The notes beneath the pieces were generated by a model. That model was not told the origin of the DNA. It saw only the letters and a list, made by a program, of their open reading frames with translations, and searched no databases. A DNA stretch of 64,000 nt from Tepidanaerobacter acetatoxydans Re1 (GTDB lineage: Bacteria; Bacillota; Thermosediminibacteria; Thermosediminibacterales; Tepidanaerobacteraceae). The stretch lies in NCBI RefSeq assembly GCF_000328765.2, contig NC_019954.2:1718516-1782515 (forward strand), written 5' to 3'. Each line of letters begins with the position of its first letter. Within the stretch, counting starts at the first letter, position 1. A program made the translations under genes and the position numbers. This document shows, piece after piece, positions 30,012 to 38,147 of the stretch.

Positions 30012-31115
30012 TTATTGTATGTTTAAAATTTCTTTTATTCTGTTAACAATTATTTTTTCTTGACCAGAAAGCAAAGTGCGCGGATCAATGCTTATTATAC
30101 CTAAATTTGCGTAATAATTTCTAATAAAGATTGAAGGTTCGCCCCTTTCTAATTTATTAATAATTTCATCGGTTGAAATTTTTAGTTTCTTTTCATCAAA
30201 CTTTAACTGTGCACGATAAATTTCTCTTCCTGCTTCATCCTGTATAATAGAAGCAGTTATTCCTTGAATATTTTTAAACTGTTCAACTATCCATTTAGCT
30301 TTTTGCAATTCTTCTTGCTTGGTTTCAACTCTGTCATAGTAAATTTCCAATGCTGCAATTAAGCCCATAATCTGTTCCTTACCTACTTTCATTGCTCGAC
30401 CAACACCCAAGTATTGTAGTCGGCAAGCTTCAACTAATTCTTTTTCACCGCAAATAAAGCCTGAAGTTGGCCCACCTATGGCTTTTCCTCCGCTGTATAT
30501 TACAAGATTCGCCCCATTTTGAATATATTTTTTTATATCCTCTTCTGCGGCTGCATCTATGATAACTGGTATATTTTTTTCTCTACCAATTTCAATTATC
30601 TCAGAGGTTGATAGCATCCCTTTTTTAGCAGCATGGTGAGACTTAACGTAAAAAATCGCGGCAGTTTTTTCTGAAATTGACTCTAAAATGTGATCTTTTT
30701 TAACATGGTTTACTTGTCCTACCTCAACTACTCTACCACCTCCCAATCTGATCATCTGAGCTATTGATGCTCCAAAATTAATTAAATGCCCCTTTTGAAT
30801 AATTATCTCGTTGCTCAGTCCTTCACTATATGGTAATCGTTCAATCAAAGTTAAATTCTTTCCAGCTATTAAAGCCGCTGTCGAAATCGCAATACCAGCA
30901 GCCGCCCCTACTGTTGGACATCCATCTTCAGCCGTCGTCATTTCTGCAATAATTTTACCTGCTTTTATTGTTAATTCTTGCATATCAACATAATCTTGAG
31001 CAGCTTCAAACATAGCACGTGCTACCATCGAGTTAAGAGCACTGCCGCCTAAAGCTGTCATTTTCCCGCTTGCATTTATTATCTGTTTTAAACCATATTT
31101 TTGGTAAATATTCAT
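30012..31115 (-). CDS. SelA/DgaE-like PLP-dependent enzyme
   Basis: A 367-residue fold-type I PLP enzyme of the SelA-like group that includes D-glucosaminate-6-phosphate ammonia-lyase (DgaE). Markers are YGLKQIINASGKMTALGGSA at the N-terminus, IPVIIDAAAEED near 183 (PLP-binding Asp187) and YSGGKAIGGPTSG with the Schiff-base Lys211. In dga-type operons such an enzyme removes ammonia from an amino-sugar acid phosphate brought in by a mannose-family PTS. Here no KDPG-type aldolase gene follows, so the substrate may differ. Last gene of the PTS locus. AGGGAGAG precedes the ATG. Confidence 0.8.
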   Translation of the reverse strand: MNIYQKYGLKQIINASGKMTALGGSALNSMVARAMFEAAQDYVDMQELTIKAGKIIAEMTTAEDGCPTVGAAAGIAISTAALIAGKNLTLIERLPYSEGLSNEIIIQKGHLINFGASIAQMIRLGGGRVVEVGQVNHVKKDHILESISEKTAAIFYVKSHHAAKKGMLSTSEIIEIGREKNIPVIIDAAAEEDIKKYIQNGANLVIYSGGKAIGGPTSGFICGEKELVEACRLQYLGVGRAMKVGKEQIMGLIAALEIYYDRVETKQEELQKAKWIVEQFKNIQGITASIIQDEAGREIYRAQLKFDEKKLKISTDEIINKLERGEPSIFIRNYYANLGIISIDPRTLLSGQEKIIVNRIKEILNIQ

Positions 31116-31179
31116 AATTGTATTTCTCTCCCTTATGCCATTGCAGATTTAAGAAATTTAATTTCCTGTGTTACTAATT

Positions 31180-32352
31180 TCAACAAATATTAACAGCAAA
31201 TTCAATCCTTTCCAAGGCAGATTTTAAGATATTCCTCGGACATGCAATATTCATTCTTACAAATCCAGCTCCGTTCTCACCATACATTCGTCCATCATTT
31301 ACAGCTATTTTAGCTTTTTGCACTAAAAAATTATTTAACTGTGAACTATCTACTTTTATATTCCGTAAATCCAACCAGACTAAATAAGCAAATTCAGGCT
31401 CTATCACATTGATATTCGGAATTCTATCCTTGATAAAACATTTCATATATTGCAAGTTTTCGTTAATATATTTCGTAACATTATTCAACCACTCTTCACT
31501 TTCTTCATAAGCAGCTTCTGTCGCAATTACACTAAAAATAGTTCCTCTTTTCAAATGCAGCGATTCAATAAAACTATCATATGCATCAAACAAATTTTTA
31601 TTCGGAATAATCATATATGCTGTGTGTATACCCGCTAAATTAAACGGCTTACTTAGCGAAGTACAGGTAATACAATTTTGGGCAAAATCTTCACAAATTG
31701 ATGCATAGGGGGTATATTCAATGTTGGGATATGTTAGGTCTGCATAAGCTTGATCGCAAATTACAATTACATTGTGCTTCAAGCATATCCTACCCAATTC
31801 CGTCAGTTCTGACCTTGTCCATACACGGCCGACCGGATTATGCGGATTTGAGATAATTAACATTTTTGTTTTGGGATCTTGCGCTTTCTTTTCCAAGTCT
31901 AAAAAATCCATATGGTATTTTTGTTCCTTAAAAATCAATGGATTAGTTACGACTTTTCTTTCGCTTTTCTTGATTATATTGGAAAAATTATCATAAACTG
32001 GTGGCTGTATAATAATATTATCTCCGGGTTGAGTAAGTGCTCGAATAGCAAACCCAATTGATGGAATAATGCGAGAAGCAATACCTATCCATTCTCTTTT
32101 AATTTCCCAATTATATCTTTTTCTCATCCAATTTATTATTGCATTGTAATAGGTCTCAGGTCTCCTAATATTTCCATAAACTCCAAATTCGACAACTTCC
32201 ATAAGTCTATCTATCACAGGTTGCGGAGCTTTAAAATCCATATCGGCTACCCATAGCGGAATTAAGTCCTCGCTACCGAACTTCTCCTTAAGACCATACC
32301 ACTTTTCAGAACTATACTGTTTTGCATTATCTACGTAGTCAAATTCATACAT
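31180..32352 (-). CDS. MalY/PatB-type PLP aminotransferase or C-S lyase
   Basis: A 390-residue fold-type I PLP enzyme. It starts with FDYVDNAKQYSSEKWYG and has LWVADMDFKAPQPV near 33, SNPHNPVGRVW near 168, ICDQAYADLTY near 198 and TSLSKPFNLAGI with Lys235 as the PLP lysine. The N-terminal signature is that of MalY/PatB, which have cystathionine beta-lyase activity; some members act as aminotransferases. Its place inside a PTS locus suggests it acts on an amino compound released after uptake. Start ATG with AGAGG upstream. Confidence 0.85.
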   Translation of the reverse strand: MYEFDYVDNAKQYSSEKWYGLKEKFGSEDLIPLWVADMDFKAPQPVIDRLMEVVEFGVYGNIRRPETYYNAIINWMRKRYNWEIKREWIGIASRIIPSIGFAIRALTQPGDNIIIQPPVYDNFSNIIKKSERKVVTNPLIFKEQKYHMDFLDLEKKAQDPKTKMLIISNPHNPVGRVWTRSELTELGRICLKHNVIVICDQAYADLTYPNIEYTPYASICEDFAQNCITCTSLSKPFNLAGIHTAYMIIPNKNLFDAYDSFIESLHLKRGTIFSVIATEAAYEESEEWLNNVTKYINENLQYMKCFIKDRIPNINVIEPEFAYLVWLDLRNIKVDSSQLNNFLVQKAKIAVNDGRMYGENGAGFVRMNIACPRNILKSALERIEFAVNIC

Positions 32353-32558
32353 AATTTTAAAACCTCTGCTTTCATTAACAATGTTATAGTCTTTTAAGTT
32401 ACATCTTAGCCAGGTTAATTATAATTTACGACGCAAAAACCTTTATTATTTAACGTAAAATTAATAATGTCCTTTTTATAGAGCAAGCAATACATAAATG
32501 TTTTATGGAAAAACTAACTTTTTACAGTGGAATCAATTATAATTTCACATTGATTTTT

Positions 32559-33056
32559 CTATAACTCAGAATTATCTAGAGCATCTTTTAGACTTACCTT
32601 CTTGGTATCAGGCAGTGTCTGGAATGTCACTTCTATGCCATAATTTTGATTTAATTCCCTTAGGATGTCAGCATCAAGCTTCGTCAAAGCAACACTAGGA
32701 ATTATAAACGTAGAATCAGCTTTCTTTGCAATACCTCCAATATTTAATTTTTGTATTGGCAAGCCTTTATTTACTGTTTCTTTTACCGTTGAAATATTTT
32801 TAAACAACAAAATTACCTTATATCGCCAGAATTTATTTTCTTCCCAACTTTTTATTGCCTCATCAACACTCATTACTTTAATTGTTAAACCGTAAGCTCC
32901 TGCTGACATTTCATACACACTTTTCATAAGCGGGTCCTTCGAAATTGAATTATCTATCACAAAAATAGCATTGCAATTTAATCCCTTAGACCATTTTGTC
33001 ATAACTTGACCATGAATTAATCTATCATCCACTCGTGCCAAAACTATTTCTCCCAT
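32559..33056 (-). CDS. PTS mannose/sorbose-family IIB component
   Basis: A 165-residue IIB protein of the mannose family. LARVDDRLIHGQVMTKW gives the phospho-accepting His15. IIB takes phosphate from IIA and gives it to the sugar during import through IIC/IID. This is one of two IIB genes in the locus; the other is at 37028-37501. It sits 206 bases upstream of the MalY-like gene and about 315 bases downstream of the IIC-IID gene. GGAGGATTG precedes the ATG. Confidence 0.92.
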   Translation of the reverse strand: MGEIVLARVDDRLIHGQVMTKWSKGLNCNAIFVIDNSISKDPLMKSVYEMSAGAYGLTIKVMSVDEAIKSWEENKFWRYKVILLFKNISTVKETVNKGLPIQKLNIGGIAKKADSTFIIPSVALTKLDADILRELNQNYGIEVTFQTLPDTKKVSLKDALDNSEL

Positions 33057-33371
33057 TTAAAATCAATCCTCCAATATAATAGATTTTTGTTATTATCACT
33101 AGCTTATCTAGAGTTATAAAAATAATCCGTTTGACATCGGTTAATTTACCTTTCCACAATATTGTACCTCATAAACACAGTGCTTTTAGTTTTTAACTGT
33201 TTGCTAAACTTTTTTAATGATCCTTTACATAAATTCGTCGCTGCTGCTCCCAACTATATATTGTTATGAACGGAAAAGCATGTTAGTACTGATGATTAAT
33301 TAGTCATCAGTACTAACAACAAAGTTGCTTCTAAGCAAAAAACTTTATAAGGCTTTCCACCTTAGATAGCA
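33057..33371. other. Intergenic region inside the PTS locus
   Basis: A gap of 315 bases between the IIC-IID and IIB genes on the minus strand. Its only clear structure is the 14 bp palindrome at 33282-33317. No open frame or sigma-54 box is seen. Confidence 0.5.
33282..33317. repeat. Perfect 14 bp palindrome between IIC-IID and IIB genes
   Basis: GTTAGTACTGATGA and TCATCAGTACTAAC face each other across an 8-base loop. On the minus strand no T-run follows, so it is probably not a full terminator. In a transcript it would form a strong hairpin and could protect the 3' end of the upstream message or mark a processing point that lowers expression of later genes. Confidence 0.75.
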
Positions 33372-35030
33372 TTAAAGTATATTCAATAACCCTAATATAG
33401 CTAAAATGATTACTAAGCTAATAAGCACTTTTAACACATTTAATTCTTTTCTATCAAAGTAGAGATATATAATTATTACTGTCGCTAACGGCAATAGTCC
33501 TGGAAATATGCTATCCAATATACCCTGAAGTTCAAAAGTCTTGCCTGAAATAGTCCAGCTTAAAGGAGTTGTAACATCAACATAAGAGGCAGTTAATACA
33601 CCCATCATAAAGAGTCCCAATATCGATAGTCCGGTAAGTATATACCTCATGCTCTTGCCACCAAGAATTGTGGTAGCTGCATGAATTCCTAGTTTGTATC
33701 CCATCTTGAGGAAGTAAAAACCATAAAAGTAATTTCCTATAATCCATATCAGCCACGGAAGGATTCCACCTAAAAAGTTGCCCGCACTTGCCAAAGGAAG
33801 AAATAAAGCAATTAAAATATACTGAATTGTGCCTTCTTCTATTGAGTCTCCTAAAGCCGCAAATGGTCCCATCAAACTAACTTTTGTGCTGTTTATTACC
33901 TCTTCGCTTACTGCTTCATCCTTTCTTCCTTCAGACAATGCTCTTGCTCTTTGTTCTTCCAGCGAAAGGGTCATTCCAACAATTGGCGCACCGCCAATGC
34001 ATTCAGTATTGAAGAATTGCGAGTGTCGCTCATATGCCTCACTTAAATCTTCTTTGCTCTTATACAGTTTTTTTAAGCCTGGTATCAACGACCATAGAAA
34101 AGAAAATGCAATCATTCTATCGAAAGTATGAGGAATTTCGTTTGCATATCTCCATCTAAGCCAGATTTTGCGAAGATCTCTATCTGTAAATTGACCTTCA
34201 CCTGCACTATTGGCATCCTTTGCTATATCATTTTCTTCTAGCTCTCCACTAATTTCCCCTTCTTTTTCCATTATAACTAGCACATATAAGTAAGAAATTA
34301 TTGCCCCTAAAATTGCAAAAGTTATAATATTAATTTCTAATGACTGTAAAATTATAACTAGAAAATACGCTAGCAAGAAGAAAGGCATTAAACTCTTCTT
34401 TCCAATCATTTTAAGCGTAACAGCAATTCCTACTGCAGGAAGTGCTCCTCCAATAACTTCTAATGCATGTATAGTACGTCCTGACATAAGTTTTACAACT
34501 TCAGTTATTAAAGGAACTCCTTTGTAAAGTGTAATAAACATTGCCGGAAAGAATATCGCAAATCCCAAGATTATAGGTAGAAAAATAGAAGCAAAAGTTA
34601 TACCCCTCTCATCTGCTTGCTTTACATATTTATCAACTAATGGTGTTACAACAACCGTGTTTAAAAAGAATCTAAGCTGATAAAGATATGAACCTAAAAG
34701 TCCTACAGGTATTGCTACTGTAACTGCTTCTGTTGGCTTTAGACCTGATAAAATTGCTACAGGAACTGCTACTGCAGCAGCTACCGCAGGCTCACTTGGT
34801 GTAGAACCGCCAGGAGAAATAACTCCCATGTAGATCAATTGAATTGCCGCAGTAACCATCATTGCATTAGGCACATCGCCCAAAACAATGCCTACAATCA
34901 ATCCCGTCATCAAAGGGCTATATCTAAAGGCAGTTGAAGAATAACCTGTACTACGCGTCATGACGATGGAAATCCATAAAGATATTAAAGCTGATTGCAT
35001 AATAGTCAAAGTAACTGCTTGTGCTTGCAT
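33372..35030 (-). CDS. PTS mannose-family IIC-IID fusion permease
   Basis: A 552-residue protein joining two membrane components usually encoded apart. Residues 1 to about 255 form the IIC part (many helices, GVISPGGSTPSEPAVAAAVA near 70). A polar linker rich in Glu and Asp lies at about 256-285. The IID part follows (DLRKIWLRWRYANEI, HSQFFNTECIGGAPIVGM near 340-355, GPFAALGDSIEEGTIQ near 400) and ends in several helices. Together they form the sugar channel. The start is the ATG of MQAQAVTL, seven bases from GGGAGGG; an earlier ATG nine codons upstream has no such site. Confidence 0.92.
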   Translation of the reverse strand: MQAQAVTLTIMQSALISLWISIVMTRSTGYSSTAFRYSPLMTGLIVGIVLGDVPNAMMVTAAIQLIYMGVISPGGSTPSEPAVAAAVAVPVAILSGLKPTEAVTVAIPVGLLGSYLYQLRFFLNTVVVTPLVDKYVKQADERGITFASIFLPIILGFAIFFPAMFITLYKGVPLITEVVKLMSGRTIHALEVIGGALPAVGIAVTLKMIGKKSLMPFFLLAYFLVIILQSLEINIITFAILGAIISYLYVLVIMEKEGEISGELEENDIAKDANSAGEGQFTDRDLRKIWLRWRYANEIPHTFDRMIAFSFLWSLIPGLKKLYKSKEDLSEAYERHSQFFNTECIGGAPIVGMTLSLEEQRARALSEGRKDEAVSEEVINSTKVSLMGPFAALGDSIEEGTIQYILIALFLPLASAGNFLGGILPWLIWIIGNYFYGFYFLKMGYKLGIHAATTILGGKSMRYILTGLSILGLFMMGVLTASYVDVTTPLSWTISGKTFELQGILDSIFPGLLPLATVIIIYLYFDRKELNVLKVLISLVIILAILGLLNIL

Positions 35031-35218
35031 TATTATACCCTCCCTATGTTTATTCATTGATTTTAGCTAGAATCATACATAAGCATACTATTTCTTTACA
35101 CATATATACGCTAAATATTCAAAAAGTGGAAATTACAAAATTTCTAGTTTGATTAGTTTATGATTTTAGGATTACATAATTTTACATGTGAGCAGCAGAT
35201 AATATTTATTTGTATATT

Positions 35219-36376
35219 TTACACTTCAAACTTCCTTCGTAATTCTAAAAACTTCTTTGTTCCTATGCCCATTTCGATATCATTATAGCCTAAGTCTTTT
35301 AGGGTACATTCTAGTGCTGAAATCGCTACAAGTAAGTCATTTGAATTGATATATCCCATATGGCTAATCCTAAAAGCCTTTCCTTTGAGATTTCCTTGAG
35401 CAGAAGCAATTTCAACTCCGTAACGCTCTCTCATCATGCTTATTATGTCATTTGCGTTTATTCCTTTAGGCGCATATATTCCAGTAAGACCTGGTGAAGC
35501 ATCCGCATCGTTCGCCACCAATTCTAATCCAATTTCCTTTAATGCAGTTCTTACTAAGTTTCGATAGATTAAGTGTCGTTTATAAATATTTTCATATCCT
35601 TCTTCTTGTATCATCTTAAGAGCCTCGCTTAGACCAAGAAAGGTAGAAACTGGAAATGTTGTAAATGATTGGTTAATATCTGCGTTCTTTTTTATGCTCT
35701 TTACATCAAAATAGTAAGTTTCATTTTCTTTTTTCATAGCATATTCCACTGCTCTTTTGCTGGCGGCTACAATCCCGATTCCAGGTGGGCTCATCAACCC
35801 TTTCTGTGAAGCACCAATAAGAACATCAATACCCCAATTATCTATATCAATTTCAGTAACTCCAATTGAACTTACAGCATCAACAATAATAAAACAATCT
35901 GACATTTTTTTTATTCTTGATGAAATTTGTTTTATATCGTTTATGGTAGTAGCAGAGGTTTCATTATGTGCTATAAAAACAGCTTTTACATCAGAATTCG
36001 ATATTAATACCTCTGTTATTTCTTCAGGCTGCACAGCTCTTCCCCATTCAACTTTCAGTCTTAATGCATTTCTTCCGCGAGCAACATTCATCATATAAAA
36101 ACGTTCTCCGAAAATTCCAGTATCTACAACAAGTACTTTGTCGCCTTTACTGGTAAAATTATCTACAGAAAGTTCCATCGCACCAGTTCCTGAAGATGGA
36201 ATAAGATAAACATCTCCGCTGCAATTAATTAATTCTTTGAGTGCAATCATCGCTTTTTGAAACATTTCTTTAAAGCGTGGACCCCTATGATTAATTATTG
36301 GCTGAGTCATAGCTGAAATCACGCGTGGTGGAAGCGGTGTAGGGCCTGGAATTAGTAAAAACTCCTTATCGATCAT
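35219..36376 (-). CDS. Class V aminotransferase (alanine-glyoxylate / serine-pyruvate type)
   Basis: A 385-residue fold-type I PLP enzyme. LIPGPTPLPPRV at the N-terminus, PSSGTGAMELS near 60, IIVDAVSSIG near 163 (Asp166) and IGASQKGLMSPPG with the PLP Lys192 match the alanine-glyoxylate/serine-pyruvate/AEP transaminase group. Third PLP enzyme of the PTS locus, between IIA and the IIC-IID permease, so it most likely acts on the imported amino compound or its breakdown product. AGAGGG precedes the ATG. Confidence 0.85.
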   Translation of the reverse strand: MIDKEFLLIPGPTPLPPRVISAMTQPIINHRGPRFKEMFQKAMIALKELINCSGDVYLIPSSGTGAMELSVDNFTSKGDKVLVVDTGIFGERFYMMNVARGRNALRLKVEWGRAVQPEEITEVLISNSDVKAVFIAHNETSATTINDIKQISSRIKKMSDCFIIVDAVSSIGVTEIDIDNWGIDVLIGASQKGLMSPPGIGIVAASKRAVEYAMKKENETYYFDVKSIKKNADINQSFTTFPVSTFLGLSEALKMIQEEGYENIYKRHLIYRNLVRTALKEIGLELVANDADASPGLTGIYAPKGINANDIISMMRERYGVEIASAQGNLKGKAFRISHMGYINSNDLLVAISALECTLKDLGYNDIEMGIGTKKFLELRRKFEV

Positions 36377-36572
36377 TTATTTTCCCTCTCACTTTCTATA
36401 TTTTGTTAAATAATTTTTTATTTTTCTAGTATTTCTCGTAAATTCATTGCATTTTTAAAGAATGTTAGAAATAACATGGTAAGTTACTTAATACATAGTT
36501 GAAACATTGATTATCCGCGTGAATTTTAAAAAGCACTTCAGCGATAACAGTATTTTTCTTAAGAATCTTTAA

Positions 36573-37031
36573 TTATTTCATGAGATACTTAGATTCTCGT
36601 AATATTTTACCTATATTCTTACAATTTTCAGTTGCCTTTTCTATTAGCTTTTCTGATAACTCTTCACCTTTATATTTTGTCCTATACTCATTGGCCTCAA
36701 TAAGCATCGCAATATTTAAACCCGATAAAGCTATTACATCATATTTGGCTGAAATTGCTGCTGCTATATTAGATGTAGTACCTCGAAATAAATCAGCGAT
36801 TATGATACTGCCTTTTGGTGCAGTCTTCACGACTGATTCAATATTAACCATATAGTCATTAGTCGATTGAGCTGGCTGTAATGGAAACGCATAAACATTT
36901 TTTAAAGTGCCACATATCATTTCTGCACTCTTAATTAATTCTTGACCCCAATTACCGTGCGTAAGTAAAATAATATATGGCAAATTTTCTTTTTCTAAAA
37001 TAAACTCACATCCTCTCTTAAAAGATTTCAA
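36573..37031 (-). CDS. PTS mannose-family IIA component (second copy)
   Basis: A 152-residue IIA domain protein. IILLTHGNWGQELIKSAE carries the phospho-accepting His25, and IIADLFRGTTSNIAAA near 78 is the second family motif. The start is uncertain: a TTG overlapping the upstream IIB stop by four bases is open and in frame, while family members begin only a few residues before the ILLTHG strand. GAGAGGATG lies inside the frame and could serve a rarer internal start. It adds a second IIA to the locus. Confidence 0.85.
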   Translation of the reverse strand: MKSFKRGCEFILEKENLPYIILLTHGNWGQELIKSAEMICGTLKNVYAFPLQPAQSTNDYMVNIESVVKTAPKGSIIIADLFRGTTSNIAAAISAKYDVIALSGLNIAMLIEANEYRTKYKGEELSEKLIEKATENCKNIGKILRESKYLMK

Positions 37032-37501
37032 ATCACATCATAAATAAGAATCGGTAAACTATCAGGCACCATTTGAACAATAATCGGAACAGCTTTCTCT
37101 CTAAAGTATTCAATAGCATCTATATCTTCATCTGATAAAAAAACATTTTGATGAATCTTTTTCTTTCCTGGTCCTGAAGGTATCCTACCGATATTTATTT
37201 CTTTAATTTTCACCCCCTTTTGATGCATAAATTTTACTAGATATAAATTTTTAAGTAAGATAATTGCTTTGTCATTCGATTCACTTGCATTTAGAGTTTC
37301 TACTGCTTCATATATGTCATAGATTTCGAGGTTAACATTTTGTGGAACAGTCATACTTAAAAAATTTCCCATTATTGGATCTTTGCATAGTTCATTATCG
37401 ACTATTATAATTTTGTTAGCATTTTTAGCTTGGAGCCATTTAATTATTATTTGACCATGCACAAGTCGCTCGTCCACTCTTACCATGGTAATATCTGCCA
37501 T
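37028..37501 (-). CDS. PTS mannose/sorbose-family IIB component (first copy)
   Basis: A 157-residue IIB. MADITMVRVDERLVHGQII gives the active His15; the rest (IIIVDNELCKDPIMG, INIGRIPSGPGKK) is typical. The ATG two codons into the open frame is chosen since AGGAGG lies eight bases before it. It follows IIA with a 12-base gap and overlaps the second IIA gene, so the three are one translational group. Confidence 0.92.
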   Translation of the reverse strand: MADITMVRVDERLVHGQIIIKWLQAKNANKIIIVDNELCKDPIMGNFLSMTVPQNVNLEIYDIYEAVETLNASESNDKAIILLKNLYLVKFMHQKGVKIKEINIGRIPSGPGKKKIHQNVFLSDEDIDAIEYFREKAVPIIVQMVPDSLPILIYDVI

Positions 37502-37513
37502 TCTCAATGCCTC

Positions 37514-37933
37514 CTAAGCACTATTGCTTTTTTCTTTTAACTCAAGCTTAATATTTTTAATTCCGAAAATTCCTGTTTGGATAATTTTGTCTATAATACA
37601 CTCTAAATCTGTAGTATTTCTCAAGTCCAAAGCCTCTATAAGCATTGGTAAATTAACTCCCGAAATACTTTCGACCTTAATATTATTTTCTTTCATGGCT
37701 GCAGCAGTTACATTGGATGGACTGCCACCAAAAAGATCTGTTAAAATTAAAACTCCTTCTCCCCTATCCAACTTTTTAAGTGAATCCTTAACTTTCTTAT
37801 ATAACTCTTCAACACTATCTCCATGTTCAAGGCCTAAAGTTTCAATATTTTCCTGTCTTCCTACAATAAGCTCAGCACTTCTTAAAAGCTCCTTTCCAAA
37901 ATTGCTGTGAGTTACTATCAATATTCCTAGCAT
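37514..37933 (-). CDS. PTS mannose-family IIA component (first copy)
   Basis: A 139-residue IIA. GILIVTHSNFGKELL carries the phospho-accepting His9 and ILTDLFGGSPSNVTAA near 63 is the second motif. It accepts phosphate from HPr. It is the first gene behind the sigma-54 promoter at 37999-38015, with GGGAGG seven bases before its ATG. Confidence 0.93.
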   Translation of the reverse strand: MLGILIVTHSNFGKELLRSAELIVGRQENIETLGLEHGDSVEELYKKVKDSLKKLDRGEGVLILTDLFGGSPSNVTAAAMKENNIKVESISGVNLPMLIEALDLRNTTDLECIIDKIIQTGIFGIKNIKLELKEKSNSA

Positions 37934-37998
37934 AAATTATCCTCCCAATCCTAAGTAAATTAAATGCAACCTTAAACATATTATAAAGTAATTTATAG

Positions 37999-38015
37999 AG
38001 CAATATTCATGCCAA
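37999..38015 (-). promoter_or_regulatory. Sigma-54 (-24/-12) promoter of the PTS operon
   Basis: On the minus strand TTGGCATGAATATTGCT matches the sigma-54 consensus: TGGCA at -24 and TTGC at -12 with the right spacing. It lies about 66 bases upstream of the first IIA gene and downstream of a LevR-type activator gene that carries the sigma-54 contact motif GAFTGA. Confidence 0.88.
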
Positions 38016-38029
38016 TATAATTGTGTCAA

Positions 38030-38080
38030 AATTATAAAAGCAAAGAGAATTTTGCGCTACTCGCTACCTTCTCTTTGCTT
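38030..38080 (-). terminator. Probable terminator after the LevR-type regulator
   Basis: AGCAAAGAGAA and TTCTCTTTGCT form a perfect 11 bp stem with a 19-base loop; on the minus strand CTTTTATAATTTT follows. It lies between the regulator stop and the sigma-54 promoter, so it separates the two units. Confidence 0.7.
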
Positions 38081-38147
38081 TCATGGGTTTGAAGCATAAC
38101 AATATGTTATTCTAATATGATTAATTAAAATGCAAAGCTCAAGTGTG

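Noticed and set aside
38039-38079. Inverted repeat considered as a binding site of the LevR-type activator
   Set aside because: Its position between the regulator stop and the sigma-54 promoter, with a T-rich tail on the minus strand, fits a terminator better.
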